A stretch of DNA of 64,000 nt from CALOFP01 sp942492635 (GTDB taxonomy: Bacteria; UBP6; UBA1177; CALOFP01). The DNA lies in contig CALOFP010000003.1 of assembly GCA_942492635.1 (NCBI GenBank), positions 1,302,001 to 1,366,000 of the forward strand. Reading direction: 5' to 3'. A program made the position numbers and the translations under genes. The notes under the pieces are model-generated. The model did no database searches and had not been told where the DNA came from. It worked only from the letters and a program-made list of their open reading frames with translations. The stretch's first letter is position 1. Each line of letters begins with the position of its first letter. Below, piece after piece: positions 19,414 through 29,625 of the stretch.

Positions 19414-22400
19414 CTAATAAATTTCATAGGACCATAATTCGAAACCGTGTTTTCCGTCATCTGCCGAAAAAACAATCCGGTTATTGATTAATTCACTTTT
19501 TGAATAACGACCTCCGTCTCCAAAATCAATCGATCTGAAGGAATCAGAGATTTTTGTAGTATTTTTTATTGATCCATCGGAAATCCATAACTCTCTTTTT
19601 GAATTAAAAAAGTCATAATTTTCAAAAACAAAGAAATCATTATAAAAAACCTTTAGACTTTTCACATCACCTTCCAGCGTTAAAAAGAGTTCCATATTCT
19701 CTTCGCTATCAATTTTCCAGATATTCGAATATTCGCCATCATTGTCATAAAAGAAAAAGCTTCCATTAACAACTCCCAAAACTCCGGATTTCTCAGGTGT
19801 GTACTTATAAAAGGCTTCTCCGGATATTCCGTCCATCCAGGCGATAATAGATTCGCTTTCTATAAAAAAATCATCCTTTTGGGAATAGTGGTATCTTCTC
19901 CATTCACCATCCGGTTTGGTAATCCGATAAGTTTCTTCTGTAGATCCGTCGCTTCTCCACAAACATCCCTCTGTTTCAAAATAGAAATGGTCATTGTACG
20001 AAATTATTGATTCGATGTTGACGCCTCTTTCAAAAATCGTATTTGTTCCCGAAAGTGTTCCATCGCTGGTCACTAAATTTCCATCGTTCCCATAACCTCT
20101 TTTTTCTCCTCCGGAAAAAACCACTCTATCTTGTCCCATACATTTGAAAGAGTACTCTCTATCGAAACTCCAATCGCCGGACTCATTCTTCCTTTCGTTC
20201 AACAGAGTTCTGTTACCTTCTCCATCCACACTCCAAAGTCTTATCCTTTTGTCTTTTGATGATACAGTCGCCAGGTAAAGCATTTTTCCGCATGATTCCA
20301 TTGCTTCGATCGGATACCTCTTCTCCTCATCAACCATTTCCAAATAAAGCGAAGAACTGTCTGCTGTTCCGTTGGAGACAAAAAGTTTCTCGGATGCCGA
20401 AAAGTAAAGTTTATCATTGTGGAGCTGTAGATTAGAGAGAGAATATTCTTGGCTATCAAATATATCATCAACTTTACGAGAATCTTCATTAATTTTCATT
20501 AACAATCTACTGTTAATGTAGAAAACGGAATCACCATATTTTACAAATCTTTCAATGACATAATCCCTATCATCATTTAAATCCGCATAAGATACTGTTC
20601 CGAAAGAAGTTCCATCGGTTTTATAGGCATAATTATTGTAAGCGGCACCCTGTTCCGACGAAAAATAAAGTTCATCATCAACAACTGTCAGGCCTATGAA
20701 CTCCGACTTTCTTGTGCAGTTATCAAAAGTGAGCCTTGTAGGAATGAATTTTTCATCATCTGCTTTCCATACTATATAATCAGATCTTGCATATAAATGA
20801 CCTCTGAAAACAAAATATTCTTTAGGGGAGTATTCCTTATTTTCAAAAGATTTCGTTGTAGATGAAACAGAATTTTTTTCTAAATCATATTTCTTACCGT
20901 CTCTGGAATAGATACTGTTCCCATAGGAAAAACCATAATTGTAAAAAATACTGGATAATATCTCAGTTCCGTGAGCTGTTCCGTCTGTTTTCCAATATAA
21001 GTCCAATCTTTCCTTTTCTGAGTCGTAATAGCTTACATGTTCGCGAAATATCAAGTAGTCGGAAACTGAGTTTGAAAAATAAAGGTAACCATAGTCAACG
21101 TGCTGGCCTTCATATGAAAACTTTTTAATCAGCTCTATTTTTAAATGATCCTCACTTTCAAACCATAGATACAACTCTTTTCTACTACTATTTCTTGAAA
21201 AAACAATTAACTGTTCTTTAAAGGAATGCATGGAAGTAATTTCGATACCTTCTTCAAAAGAGTGCAATTCTTCTAAAACAGTTCCGTTGAATTTGAGAAT
21301 TTTTCCATCAGAATAAAAATAAAGCACATCACCCACTTTTGTTATAAATTCAGGAAAATACGGATGATTGATATTTAAGCTGAAACCTGGTGTTTCTGGA
21401 TCGTGTTCAAGAACATCCCTGCCGTTAAAAAGGTACAACTTCCCATTAATGATCTTAATATTGTACAGGCTTATATTGGATATTTCTTCAGCATACTCAA
21501 TAAAATCCATATTCATTTTAATACCATCACTCTTCCAAATTTTTTTCCCGTTCTCATCATCAACAGCAATAAAATAGAAGTTATCATCTATAAAACCTAT
21601 GCTTTCCGGTTTTTTGAAGAGCGTTGTCGATTCGTAGGTTTTCTTTAAAATTCCTACCACACCTGTTCCTGACGCACTTCCATTACTAAACCATATTTGA
21701 GTTGTATGGAGTTCCAGCCATTGTTTTTCTTCATTTGTTTTTCTTTTATGAAAATTTAAATAGACACCTGTGTCATTAATTGACAAAAAACTTACTTCAT
21801 TTTCGCTAAGGTGGTCGTCAAATGTTTTCACCAGAATTAATTCATTTGAAATATCATCACTTTTCCAAAGTTCATATTGTCCTTCATATATTGAGCTATA
21901 GTCAGAGTTACGATATAGATAGTAAATAACCTCGTCACTATTTATTGAATCTACAATTCTTCCTCTCGGAGTCTTATTGAAATCATTCAGCATAACAGCC
22001 TTAGGCCTTATGGAAATCTCTTCATTTTGATCTACAAAATCCTGTCCGTCACTGCATCGGATATCAATGTTGCATTTCTCTCCGGGCAGGAAACTCTCTT
22101 TTGCGAATTGATATGTTTTGCCGTTGAAATCCCCCCCGCAGGTGTCGTTTTCCCCTACTGTGATCGCCAGTACATCACCATCGGAATCTTCACATGCAGG
22201 AACGTATGTGTATGTTGCATCGGCTGCAATTCTGCCGAAAGGTTTTGTGATAAACAGAGGTGTGCTGTTGGTACAATTAACAGTAAAAATTTCCGAGGAT
22301 GTAAGCTTTTCCGCACTATCATCAGCAGCTGAGAACTCAATTTCGCAACTCTCCTTCCCTCTGCATTCCCACGCCAGATAACCATCTGAATCGATAGATG

Positions 22401-24072
22401 TTTCCAACCTGCAGCTCTCTGAAACACTCCATGAAATGTTATGATTATCCTCGTCCATTCCCATAATCCGGAGATCTCCCGACCCGTTCCAGTGGGACGA
22501 CACAGTTGCAGGAAGGCCGAATATCACCGGTGGATTGTTATCTTCCTGAATTTGTATTTCCAGAGATTGAACATCATTCCCCATACCGTCGGAGCAGCCG
22601 ACAACAAGATCACAGCTCTCGCCGCCCATTGTTTCATCGGTTTTGAATGAATAGACATTATTTTTCAGCGTTCCGCCGCAGGAATCCATTTCACCGATTG
22701 TGACAGCGACAGAATCTCCATCCTCGTCTTCACAAACGATTTCGTAGTCGTAAGTTCCATTCTCATATACTTCATTTTCAAAAGTGGAAATGATTTCGGG
22801 TTTACTATTGGCACATTGAACCGTCAGTTTTCCAGTAACCGAAAGTTTTGTACTTGCTTTTTCTTGCGCAGAAACAATAATTTCACATTTTTCTAAACCT
22901 TTACACTGCCATGAAACACGTCCCTCATCATCCAGGGATGCAGAAAGAAGACAATCTTCCTTCAGGCTCAATTCGATATCGTCACCGTCCGGATCAGTTA
23001 CGGATAGTTTGTACTCTCCGGATTTGTTCCAATGACTTTTCCTTGTCTGGGGAAGATTCGAAATCAACGGAGCATTATGATCCTCCAATATCGAAATGGT
23101 TTGAGACTGCACTATTTCCGTAGCAGAATCGCTGCAAACGATATCGAGAACACACGAAGTCAAACCTTTTGTTTCATCCGGGGTAAAAGAATATTTATTG
23201 CCGGAGATAACAGCATCGCAGGTATCGTTTTCACCTACTTTCAGAGTCAATTGATCCCCATCAGGATCGAAACATTCAACCGTGTATACATATTCGATAT
23301 TTTCTTTTGCTTCATTTGCAGGCTTGGAATTAATTGTCAACGCAGAGTTGACACAATTGACAGTCAATTTTGCTTCCGATGACATTTTCTTTTCGCTGTT
23401 GTCGACAGCTTTTACCGTCATATCACATTTTTCAATACCGGCACAAGTCCATTTTACGGTACCGTCCGAATCGACATCCGAATTGAGAAGACAGTCCTCT
23501 TCAACAGTAAATACTAATGAATCACCATCTTTATCTTCCACATCCAGCTTAAATTCTCCGGAGTTTTTCCAATGAGTTGTACTCTTGGCCGGCAGATTCA
23601 TTATTGCAGGGGCATTGTAATCTTCTGATATCGTAACTATCTGAGACTGAACTGCTTCAGCAATGGAATCACTACATACCACCTCCAGGTTGCAGGATGT
23701 CGAGCCTGTTTTTTCGTCCGGAGTAAACAGGTACACATCTTTCGAAACAACACCTCCGCAAGTATCGTTCTTCCCCACTTTCAAAGTCAGTTCATCACCA
23801 TCCGGGTCAGAACATGTAATCCTGTATTTATATTCCTGATTCTCTATTGCACTATCAGGTGCATCGGATTTGATTACGGGAGACCTGTTTTCTTTCTGGG
23901 CAAGATCACTGTCATTGCCCAGGTCCGGAGAAATAATTGAACCACAATCATTGGAATCATCAATTTCATTATCTGAATTACTGGCGGAATCGTCATTTGT
24001 CTCAACAAAACTTTTTTGGGAAGAATCACACCCGACTATTAAAATTACAAAAATTAAAAAGAGAAATTTCAT
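19414..24072 (-). CDS. Giant lipoprotein paralogue with 3.5 Ig-like modules and a propeller-like C-terminus
   Basis: A 1552-residue protein from ATG 24072 (AGGAGACAGA upstream), with signal peptide MKFLFLIFVILIVGC and lipobox. After a short acidic linker it carries three full and one half copy of a module of about 178 residues. Subdomain A has CSDPDGDxLxLxVGENDTC, FTPDE and a second CSD; subdomain B has LPA, SHW, DGD, WxCxG and LTVxCxNS. The remaining 800 or so residues contain diverged ELWxSDG-like strands (IWFSNGSASGT, KIWKSDG) and probably form propellers. The module order matches the downstream gene, which has only one and a half copies, so the pair arose by duplication and module gain or loss. 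A small hairpin (24110-24125) sits in the leader. Confidence 0.86.
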   Translation of the reverse strand: MKFLFLIFVILIVGCDSSQKSFVETNDDSASNSDNEIDDSNDCGSIISPDLGNDSDLAQKENRSPVIKSDAPDSAIENQEYKYRITCSDPDGDELTLKVGKNDTCGGVVSKDVYLFTPDEKTGSTSCNLEVVCSDSIAEAVQSQIVTISEDYNAPAIMNLPAKSTTHWKNSGEFKLDVEDKDGDSLVFTVEEDCLLNSDVDSDGTVKWTCAGIEKCDMTVKAVDNSEKKMSSEAKLTVNCVNSALTINSKPANEAKENIEYVYTVECFDPDGDQLTLKVGENDTCDAVISGNKYSFTPDETKGLTSCVLDIVCSDSATEIVQSQTISILEDHNAPLISNLPQTRKSHWNKSGEYKLSVTDPDGDDIELSLKEDCLLSASLDDEGRVSWQCKGLEKCEIIVSAQEKASTKLSVTGKLTVQCANSKPEIISTFENEVYENGTYDYEIVCEDEDGDSVAVTIGEMDSCGGTLKNNVYSFKTDETMGGESCDLVVGCSDGMGNDVQSLEIQIQEDNNPPVIFGLPATVSSHWNGSGDLRIMGMDEDNHNISWSVSESCRLETSIDSDGYLAWECRGKESCEIEFSAADDSAEKLTSSEIFTVNCTNSTPLFITKPFGRIAADATYTYVPACEDSDGDVLAITVGENDTCGGDFNGKTYQFAKESFLPGEKCNIDIRCSDGQDFVDQNEEISIRPKAVMLNDFNKTPRGRIVDSINSDEVIYYLYRNSDYSSIYEGQYELWKSDDISNELILVKTFDDHLSENEVSFLSINDTGVYLNFHKRKTNEEKQWLELHTTQIWFSNGSASGTGVVGILKKTYESTTLFKKPESIGFIDDNFYFIAVDDENGKKIWKSDGIKMNMDFIEYAEEISNISLYNIKIINGKLYLFNGRDVLEHDPETPGFSLNINHPYFPEFITKVGDVLYFYSDGKILKFNGTVLEELHSFEEGIEITSMHSFKEQLIVFSRNSSRKELYLWFESEDHLKIELIKKFSYEGQHVDYGYLYFSNSVSDYLIFREHVSYYDSEKERLDLYWKTDGTAHGTEILSSIFYNYGFSYGNSIYSRDGKKYDLEKNSVSSTTKSFENKEYSPKEYFVFRGHLYARSDYIVWKADDEKFIPTRLTFDNCTRKSEFIGLTVVDDELYFSSEQGAAYNNYAYKTDGTSFGTVSYADLNDDRDYVIERFVKYGDSVFYINSRLLMKINEDSRKVDDIFDSQEYSLSNLQLHNDKLYFSASEKLFVSNGTADSSSLYLEMVDEEKRYPIEAMESCGKMLYLATVSSKDKRIRLWSVDGEGNRTLLNERKNESGDWSFDREYSFKCMGQDRVVFSGGEKRGYGNDGNLVTSDGTLSGTNTIFERGVNIESIISYNDHFYFETEGCLWRSDGSTEETYRITKPDGEWRRYHYSQKDDFFIESESIIAWMDGISGEAFYKYTPEKSGVLGVVNGSFFFYDNDGEYSNIWKIDSEENMELFLTLEGDVKSLKVFYNDFFVFENYDFFNSKRELWISDGSIKNTTKISDSFRSIDFGDGGRYSKSELINNRIVFSADDGKHGFELWSYEIY

Positions 24073-24392
24073 TCTGTCTCCTAAAATATAAAATAAATCG
24101 CTGCAATTCTTGTTCTGAAGAACAACATCTTTGAAGAAAAAAAATATATGTGGAAGCACAACAATCAAACCATTTATAAAAATACAATATCAACAGACAA
24201 AGATACTTAAAAGAACTACTTAATCAAGAAACATTTCTCATAATTTCTTTAGAAAACACAATAAATATTGCATATTGAATATAACGAGTTAATCGAGCTA
24301 TTATCTCGCACAACAAGGGATTGAACTCATTGTATCGGCAAAGTTTTACGGAAAAACAGCAGAGAGAGAGATTTTACTTAACCCTTGCAACC
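24073..24392. other. Intergenic region between the kinase/regulator operon and the lipoprotein pair
   Basis: AT-rich gap of 320 bases. It holds a hairpin TTGTTC-TGAA-GAACAA at 24110-24125 in the leader of the lipoprotein gene. I see no convincing gene, terminator or RNA family here. Confidence 0.5.
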
Positions 24393-24953
24393 CTATTTCT
24401 TCTTTTTAAACCACTCCTTGTCTCCATAGAGTTTCTCTGAACATTTTGTACAAAGGCTGTGTGAAAAAACCGCTTCGGAATTGTTTTCGATGTACTCCTC
24501 GATCGACTGCCAGTAACCCTTATCATCCCGGATACTTTTACATGAAGAGCAAATGGGAAGAAGTCCCCTGAGAGTTCTTAACTCAAGATGGGTCTTCACT
24601 CTGGCCAGAAGTTCCTCGCTGTTGAAGGGCTTGGAGATGTAGTCGACGCCTCCCACATTGAATCCACGGACTATGTCCTCCGTGCTGGTTTTCGCGGTGA
24701 GAAATATTACAGGAATATGTTTTGTCAACATGTTTGATTTCAGTTTCTCGCACACCTCAAAACCGTCCATCCCCGGCATCATAACATCCAGAAGAATAAG
24801 ATCGGGCTCTTCATTTTCTATAAATTCCAAAGCTTTGTATCCGTCCGGTGCAGCACCCACCTCGTACCCGACTTCAAGAAGGAGCGATCCGAGAACCTGC
24901 CTGTTTTCAGGATTGTCATCCACAATCAGAATAAGCTTTTTTTCCTCAGCCAT
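24393..24953 (-). CDS. Response regulator with C-terminal Cys-rich (CxxC) domain
   Basis: A 186-residue protein. The receiver domain (residues about 1-120) has the acidic pair VDD, phospho-acceptor Asp in LILLDVMMPGMDG, Thr in FLTAKTS and Lys in SKPF. The C-terminal part begins GLLPICSSCKSIRDDKGYW and holds a second pair in LCTKC. This four-Cys module is widespread at the end of bacterial signalling proteins and is thought to bind metal or redox cues. There is no DNA-binding or enzymatic output domain. ATG 24953 is preferred; an ATG 9 bases upstream is also possible. The start overlaps the 3' end of the sensor kinase gene, implying translational coupling and a shared pathway. Confidence 0.9.
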   Translation of the reverse strand: MAEEKKLILIVDDNPENRQVLGSLLLEVGYEVGAAPDGYKALEFIENEEPDLILLDVMMPGMDGFEVCEKLKSNMLTKHIPVIFLTAKTSTEDIVRGFNVGGVDYISKPFNSEELLARVKTHLELRTLRGLLPICSSCKSIRDDKGYWQSIEEYIENNSEAVFSHSLCTKCSEKLYGDKEWFKKKK

Positions 24954-27900
24954 TGAATTCATCCCACATTTTGTTCATCTTCTCAATTCCTGAAAGAAGC
25001 CTGTCAAGCTCTCTCTCAATAGCTATAGTATCAAAACTGTCGGCATGATTGATAATGTTTCTTGAGAACCGGGCGAGATAGGGTACTTTGTGTTTTTCGG
25101 CAACCACTCCTATTCTTTCACCGAACGCCTTAATTCTCCCAACAATCATTGCATTTTTCAAATCCACGCAGGTTGGAAAAATCTCGCTGTTCATAACCAG
25201 CATCAAGCCGACAGGATCGCTTATCTTAGAAAAATCAGCCGGCTCGAAAGATTCATCTTCAACCTCATCACGTTTCACTACGGAACTTTCAAAAAATCCT
25301 GACAGAAGAGAAAGCATTTCACCAACTTTAAAGGGCTTCGGAAGATACCCGTCGAACCCTTTCTTCAGAATGGATTCCTTAGTTTCCGTGGATGATGAGG
25401 CCGTGAGAGCAATAACCGGTATGTGCCCGGTTTTCGGATCGTGTTTCAATCTTCGTGTTGTTTCAAGACCGTCCATCACAGGCATCCTGATATCCATAAA
25501 AACCAGATCGATCCGATTATGTGACAGAATATCCAAGGCGACCGCTCCGTTTTCGGCGACGGCAACATTCAATCCAACTTTTGTGAGCATTTCCTTCACC
25601 ATCTGCCTATTCGATTCTATATCGTCCACGACGAGTATGTTTGCCTCCTCGAAATTGGTATTATCCAGATTGAAAGATTCCTCTGATGTAACCGAACCCC
25701 GATCACAGGCAGCCACCGGCACAGCCCTCAACTTGACAGTAAATGTCGAACCTTTTCCTGGAATACTCTCGGCGGAAATCTCCCCTCCCATTGCCGTTAC
25801 AAGTTTTCTGCAGATTGAGAGCCCAAGTCCCGTCCCACCGAATTTCTTTGCATCATGTCCGTTATGCTGCTTGAAATAATCGAAAATATTATCGATATCC
25901 TCCGAAGGAATTCCAATTCCACTGTCTTCAACAGCAAAGATCAGATCTATCTTGCTCTCATCATCTCCCGCTGAGATCTTTCTCACAGTCAATTTTATAA
26001 ATCCCTTCTCCGTAAATTTATCGGCGTTGCCAACAAGATTAAGAAGTATCTGCCTGGTCCTTATCTCATCAAGAACAAGCACTTCAGGAATGTTTTCGGT
26101 GATATCGATAAGAAAATCCATACCTCGTTTCTCAATTTTCAACTTGAAAATCTGTTCGATTTCAGCAAGAAGCGCCCTGACATTCACAGCGGCAGGCTTC
26201 ATTTCCAGCATGCCGGCTTCGATCTTGGAAAGATCAAGAATGTCGTTTATGAGAGTAAGAAGACTCTTCCCCGCCACCTTGATGGATGTGACATAACTTT
26301 TCTGCTTTTTATCCTTCATCATTGAAGAGAGTAGCTCACTGAACCCGATAACAGCATTCAAGGGAGTCCTAAGTTCGTGACTCATGTTTGCTAGGAATTC
26401 ACTTTTTGCCCTGTTTGCGTTCTCCGCTTGGATCTTTGCCACATTGAGTTCATCCGCCTGCGTCTTAAGATCTCCCAGAGCCTTCTGGAGAGAATTTTCA
26501 ACCACCTTTCTCCGCTCGATTTCCACGGAAAGTTTTCGGTTCCAGAAAAATATCAACCCGAAAAGAAGCGCAACACCGGAAAGTATTTTCCACAGTAGGG
26601 AGTAATCGAACCCCTGCTCATATTTGACGGAAATCCATTTATTGTAAATTTTCTGACGCTCCTCCTCATTTACAGTGTTAACTACTTTTTCCAGAATACC
26701 AAAAAGAACAGGATCATCATTTCTTACCGCAATGGATAGATTCATCGTATAATCAATTTTGCCGGCAATCTTGATATCGAACATACCGCTTTTCTGAATC
26801 AGGTAGCTTAAGGCAGGAAGGGCATCAATAAAACCGAACACTTCACCGGAACGAACTTTCTCCACCCCCTCGCTGCTGTTCCCCACCTCCAGGATTTTAG
26901 TTCCGGGATAATTTTTTCTTAAAAATTCGATAATTGCGTAATCTTTGACAACTGCAAAAATCTTATCCTTAACCTGCTTCATATTTTCAATAAAACTGAC
27001 CTCTGTTTTTGTGGCAATTACAACGGGAAATGAGAGATAGCTACCTGTAAAATTGAGATACCTTTTTCTATCTGAAGTCTCTGCTGCAGCGGTAATTAGA
27101 TCACACTTCTTTTCATTTACAAACTCAAGCGTCTCACTCCAACTCTTCGTAGGAACGAGTTCCATCACCTTTCCTATCAGATTTTCAAAAATGGCCATAA
27201 AATCGGCAATCATTCCGACATGTTCGCCTCCATCACCTATCATTTCATACGGAAGCCAATCAGGGTCGATACATTTTTTTATTGGACCTCTATTCACCAG
27301 GTAATCCTGCTCTTCAATCGTAAGGTCTATTCGCCTTTCGCCTTCGTCCATTTCTCCTCCGAGAAGCCACCTTTTTTTCAACTGACTGATTTTCAGAACA
27401 GAAACAGATTTCAACGCCCTTTGGACAAGTTTATGCAGAATGGGCAAATCCTTTCTTACAGCAAATCGCAGACCCCTGCGGGCGCTCTTATCGAACTCTC
27501 TGAACCATCCTGAAATTCTAAGATCCGCCAAAAGATGCTTATTTATGTGGTAGGCCGCTACAGCCCTAATCTCTATTGTAGCATCGGCCAGTCCGTTATC
27601 CACTGCTTTCAATGCCTCAATAACATTTGAAGTCGAAATGATTTCTATCTGGGGATAATTCTCCCTAAGGAATTCTTCAAAGGGCCAACCTTTAGGAACG
27701 ACAAGCTTTTTCCCGAACAGATCTTCTATAATCTCAATTTCAGGAGTTGTGTTCCCAACGATAAAATGGTTTTTACTGCTGTAGAAAGGCTCGGTAAACA
27801 GACCGAATTTTCCCCTCTCTTCCGTCTTGTACAGGGTATGAATTACGTCTATGTCCCCATTTTTGAATAGCTCCAGAAGTTCATTCCAGCTGTAACCGTT

Positions 27901-29625
27901 GACAAACTCCAGTTCCACCCCGATTTTCGCCGCAACTATCTTTGCAAGATCAATGGAAAATCCGGCAGGTTTGTTGTTTTCAACAAAATCAAAGGGTGGC
28001 CAGTCCATTTCATTTGAAATCCTGATCACCGGATGGGCTTTTACAAAGGCCTTCTCCTCCTCTGAAAGTGTCAACTTGCCCTCTTCGATTGTTTCGTAAC
28101 CGCTCACACCGAACCACTTGTTTTGAAGAGCCGAATGCTCCTCTATTGTTACGGCATCCAGTCCTTTTTTAATGATTGAATAGAGAAGAGGTTTACGGAT
28201 ATTTACTCCCAGTCTCAAATCCTCCCCGTCGATACCTTCCAACTTCAATTCCCCGACAACCCTCACATTTGTAAGACTGTTCTTTTTTATGTGGTAATCC
28301 GCCTGACTCAAATTGCTGATGGAAACATCGATCTTTTCGTAGGAGAGAGCTTTCGTCAACTTCTCCATATTATCGAACTCTTCGATATTGAAAAGTTTCA
28401 AATTGCGCAGATCTTTCTCATAAAAAACATCCCTGATAATTCCCACCCTCTTTCCCTTCAGATCGGAAATGTCACGGAAGGCAGGCATATCTTCTCTTGC
28501 AAAAATCACAACCGGAATTCTGTAGTAGGGTTTTGTGTAGGATGTAAATGCAGTTCTTTCTTTTCTGTAGGAGATTCCGTCTATTGCAACCACCTTGCCT
28601 TCTTTAAATGCGGATAAGATTTCATGCCAGTCACCCGGTATAAATTTTATCTCCACTCCGACTTTTTTCCCCAGGAGTTTTATGAGATCCGCCGAAAAAC
28701 CTTTTGCAACACCATCTTCAATGTAGATAAAGGGAACATTGTCCTTCATTACCGCAATCGACAATTCCGGATTTTTTTTAAGATAGGCGGTTTCTTCCGT
28801 AGTAAGAATTACAACGTTGTAATCCTTCTCATACTCCAGGATCCCTGCAGGCATCCATTTTTTCTTCAAACGCTGCATTTGCTGATAGGAAATCGAATCC
28901 ATCGCCTTTTGTAAAATATCTCTCAGAAGGTGCCAATCGTTCCTCACTCCTATTCGATTGGAATATTTCCCCGAATTTTCAAACTTGAAGGTGGCTGCCA
29001 ACTGAAGATCGGTCAACCCCAAGGTGGCGGTGATACCGCCAAGCACCGAGGCCCTTCCTATTGCAGCATCCGCTCTACCGGCAGCGACCGCCCTTAATGT
29101 TTCAGTAGTATCCTTCAGCAGAAGAAGTTTTATCCCGGGATAACTTTCCTCCAGAATTTCCTGATACCAGTAACCCTTTGTTATCGCCACTCTCTTGCCG
29201 CTCAGCTTTTTTAAGGAGTTGAGGTTCCTGTTGTTCTTATGAGTAAAAATTGCGGCGATATGCTTGAGAAACGGCTCGGTGAAAAGGATATATTTTGACC
29301 TCTCTTCAGTTTTTACGATGTTTCCGATTACATCGATCTCCTTATTCCTCAACATCCTCATAAATTGATTCCATGTCGGTCCGGTAACCCAGTCGATCTT
29401 TATCCCTATTCTCTCACTCAGAAGATTAATGTAGTCGACAACCAGCCCCATAGGCTCGCCGTTACGGTTAAAATTGAGAGGTTCCCAGTCCATTTCGTTG
29501 TGGACGCGGATAACGGGATGGGATTTTATGAATGCCCTCTCCTCTTTTGTGAATTCGATCGAATCCGCCGCATTGAGCGGGAATAGAATATGAAACAGCA
29601 ATAAAACCGTAAGGAAAACTTTCAT
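24946..29625 (-). CDS. Hybrid histidine kinase with four tandem periplasmic solute-binding (SBP_bac_3) domains
   Basis: A 1559-residue BvgS/EvgS-like sensor. A signal peptide (MKVFLTVLLLFHILFPLNA) is followed by four SBP_bac_3 modules (about 22-260, 270-510, 521-760, 768-1000), each opening with a TxEExxxLxxxP-type segment and closing with a KKW/NKW signature. Then come one membrane helix (about 1010-1028), a short coiled coil, HisKA with SHELRTPLNAV (His about 1083), HATPase_c (N-box about 1198; GTGLGLSI), a receiver domain (Asp in LVFMDIRMP, about 1375) and a tail of about 125 residues with no recognisable HPt histidine. Known relatives mostly have one or two such modules. It probably senses amino acids or similar small ligands and passes phosphate to the overlapping response regulator. 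The ribosome site is AAGGAGGGG. Confidence 0.95.
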   Translation of the reverse strand: MKVFLTVLLLFHILFPLNAADSIEFTKEERAFIKSHPVIRVHNEMDWEPLNFNRNGEPMGLVVDYINLLSERIGIKIDWVTGPTWNQFMRMLRNKEIDVIGNIVKTEERSKYILFTEPFLKHIAAIFTHKNNRNLNSLKKLSGKRVAITKGYWYQEILEESYPGIKLLLLKDTTETLRAVAAGRADAAIGRASVLGGITATLGLTDLQLAATFKFENSGKYSNRIGVRNDWHLLRDILQKAMDSISYQQMQRLKKKWMPAGILEYEKDYNVVILTTEETAYLKKNPELSIAVMKDNVPFIYIEDGVAKGFSADLIKLLGKKVGVEIKFIPGDWHEILSAFKEGKVVAIDGISYRKERTAFTSYTKPYYRIPVVIFAREDMPAFRDISDLKGKRVGIIRDVFYEKDLRNLKLFNIEEFDNMEKLTKALSYEKIDVSISNLSQADYHIKKNSLTNVRVVGELKLEGIDGEDLRLGVNIRKPLLYSIIKKGLDAVTIEEHSALQNKWFGVSGYETIEEGKLTLSEEEKAFVKAHPVIRISNEMDWPPFDFVENNKPAGFSIDLAKIVAAKIGVELEFVNGYSWNELLELFKNGDIDVIHTLYKTEERGKFGLFTEPFYSSKNHFIVGNTTPEIEIIEDLFGKKLVVPKGWPFEEFLRENYPQIEIISTSNVIEALKAVDNGLADATIEIRAVAAYHINKHLLADLRISGWFREFDKSARRGLRFAVRKDLPILHKLVQRALKSVSVLKISQLKKRWLLGGEMDEGERRIDLTIEEQDYLVNRGPIKKCIDPDWLPYEMIGDGGEHVGMIADFMAIFENLIGKVMELVPTKSWSETLEFVNEKKCDLITAAAETSDRKRYLNFTGSYLSFPVVIATKTEVSFIENMKQVKDKIFAVVKDYAIIEFLRKNYPGTKILEVGNSSEGVEKVRSGEVFGFIDALPALSYLIQKSGMFDIKIAGKIDYTMNLSIAVRNDDPVLFGILEKVVNTVNEEERQKIYNKWISVKYEQGFDYSLLWKILSGVALLFGLIFFWNRKLSVEIERRKVVENSLQKALGDLKTQADELNVAKIQAENANRAKSEFLANMSHELRTPLNAVIGFSELLSSMMKDKKQKSYVTSIKVAGKSLLTLINDILDLSKIEAGMLEMKPAAVNVRALLAEIEQIFKLKIEKRGMDFLIDITENIPEVLVLDEIRTRQILLNLVGNADKFTEKGFIKLTVRKISAGDDESKIDLIFAVEDSGIGIPSEDIDNIFDYFKQHNGHDAKKFGGTGLGLSICRKLVTAMGGEISAESIPGKGSTFTVKLRAVPVAACDRGSVTSEESFNLDNTNFEEANILVVDDIESNRQMVKEMLTKVGLNVAVAENGAVALDILSHNRIDLVFMDIRMPVMDGLETTRRLKHDPKTGHIPVIALTASSSTETKESILKKGFDGYLPKPFKVGEMLSLLSGFFESSVVKRDEVEDESFEPADFSKISDPVGLMLVMNSEIFPTCVDLKNAMIVGRIKAFGERIGVVAEKHKVPYLARFSRNIINHADSFDTIAIERELDRLLSGIEKMNKMWDEFNG

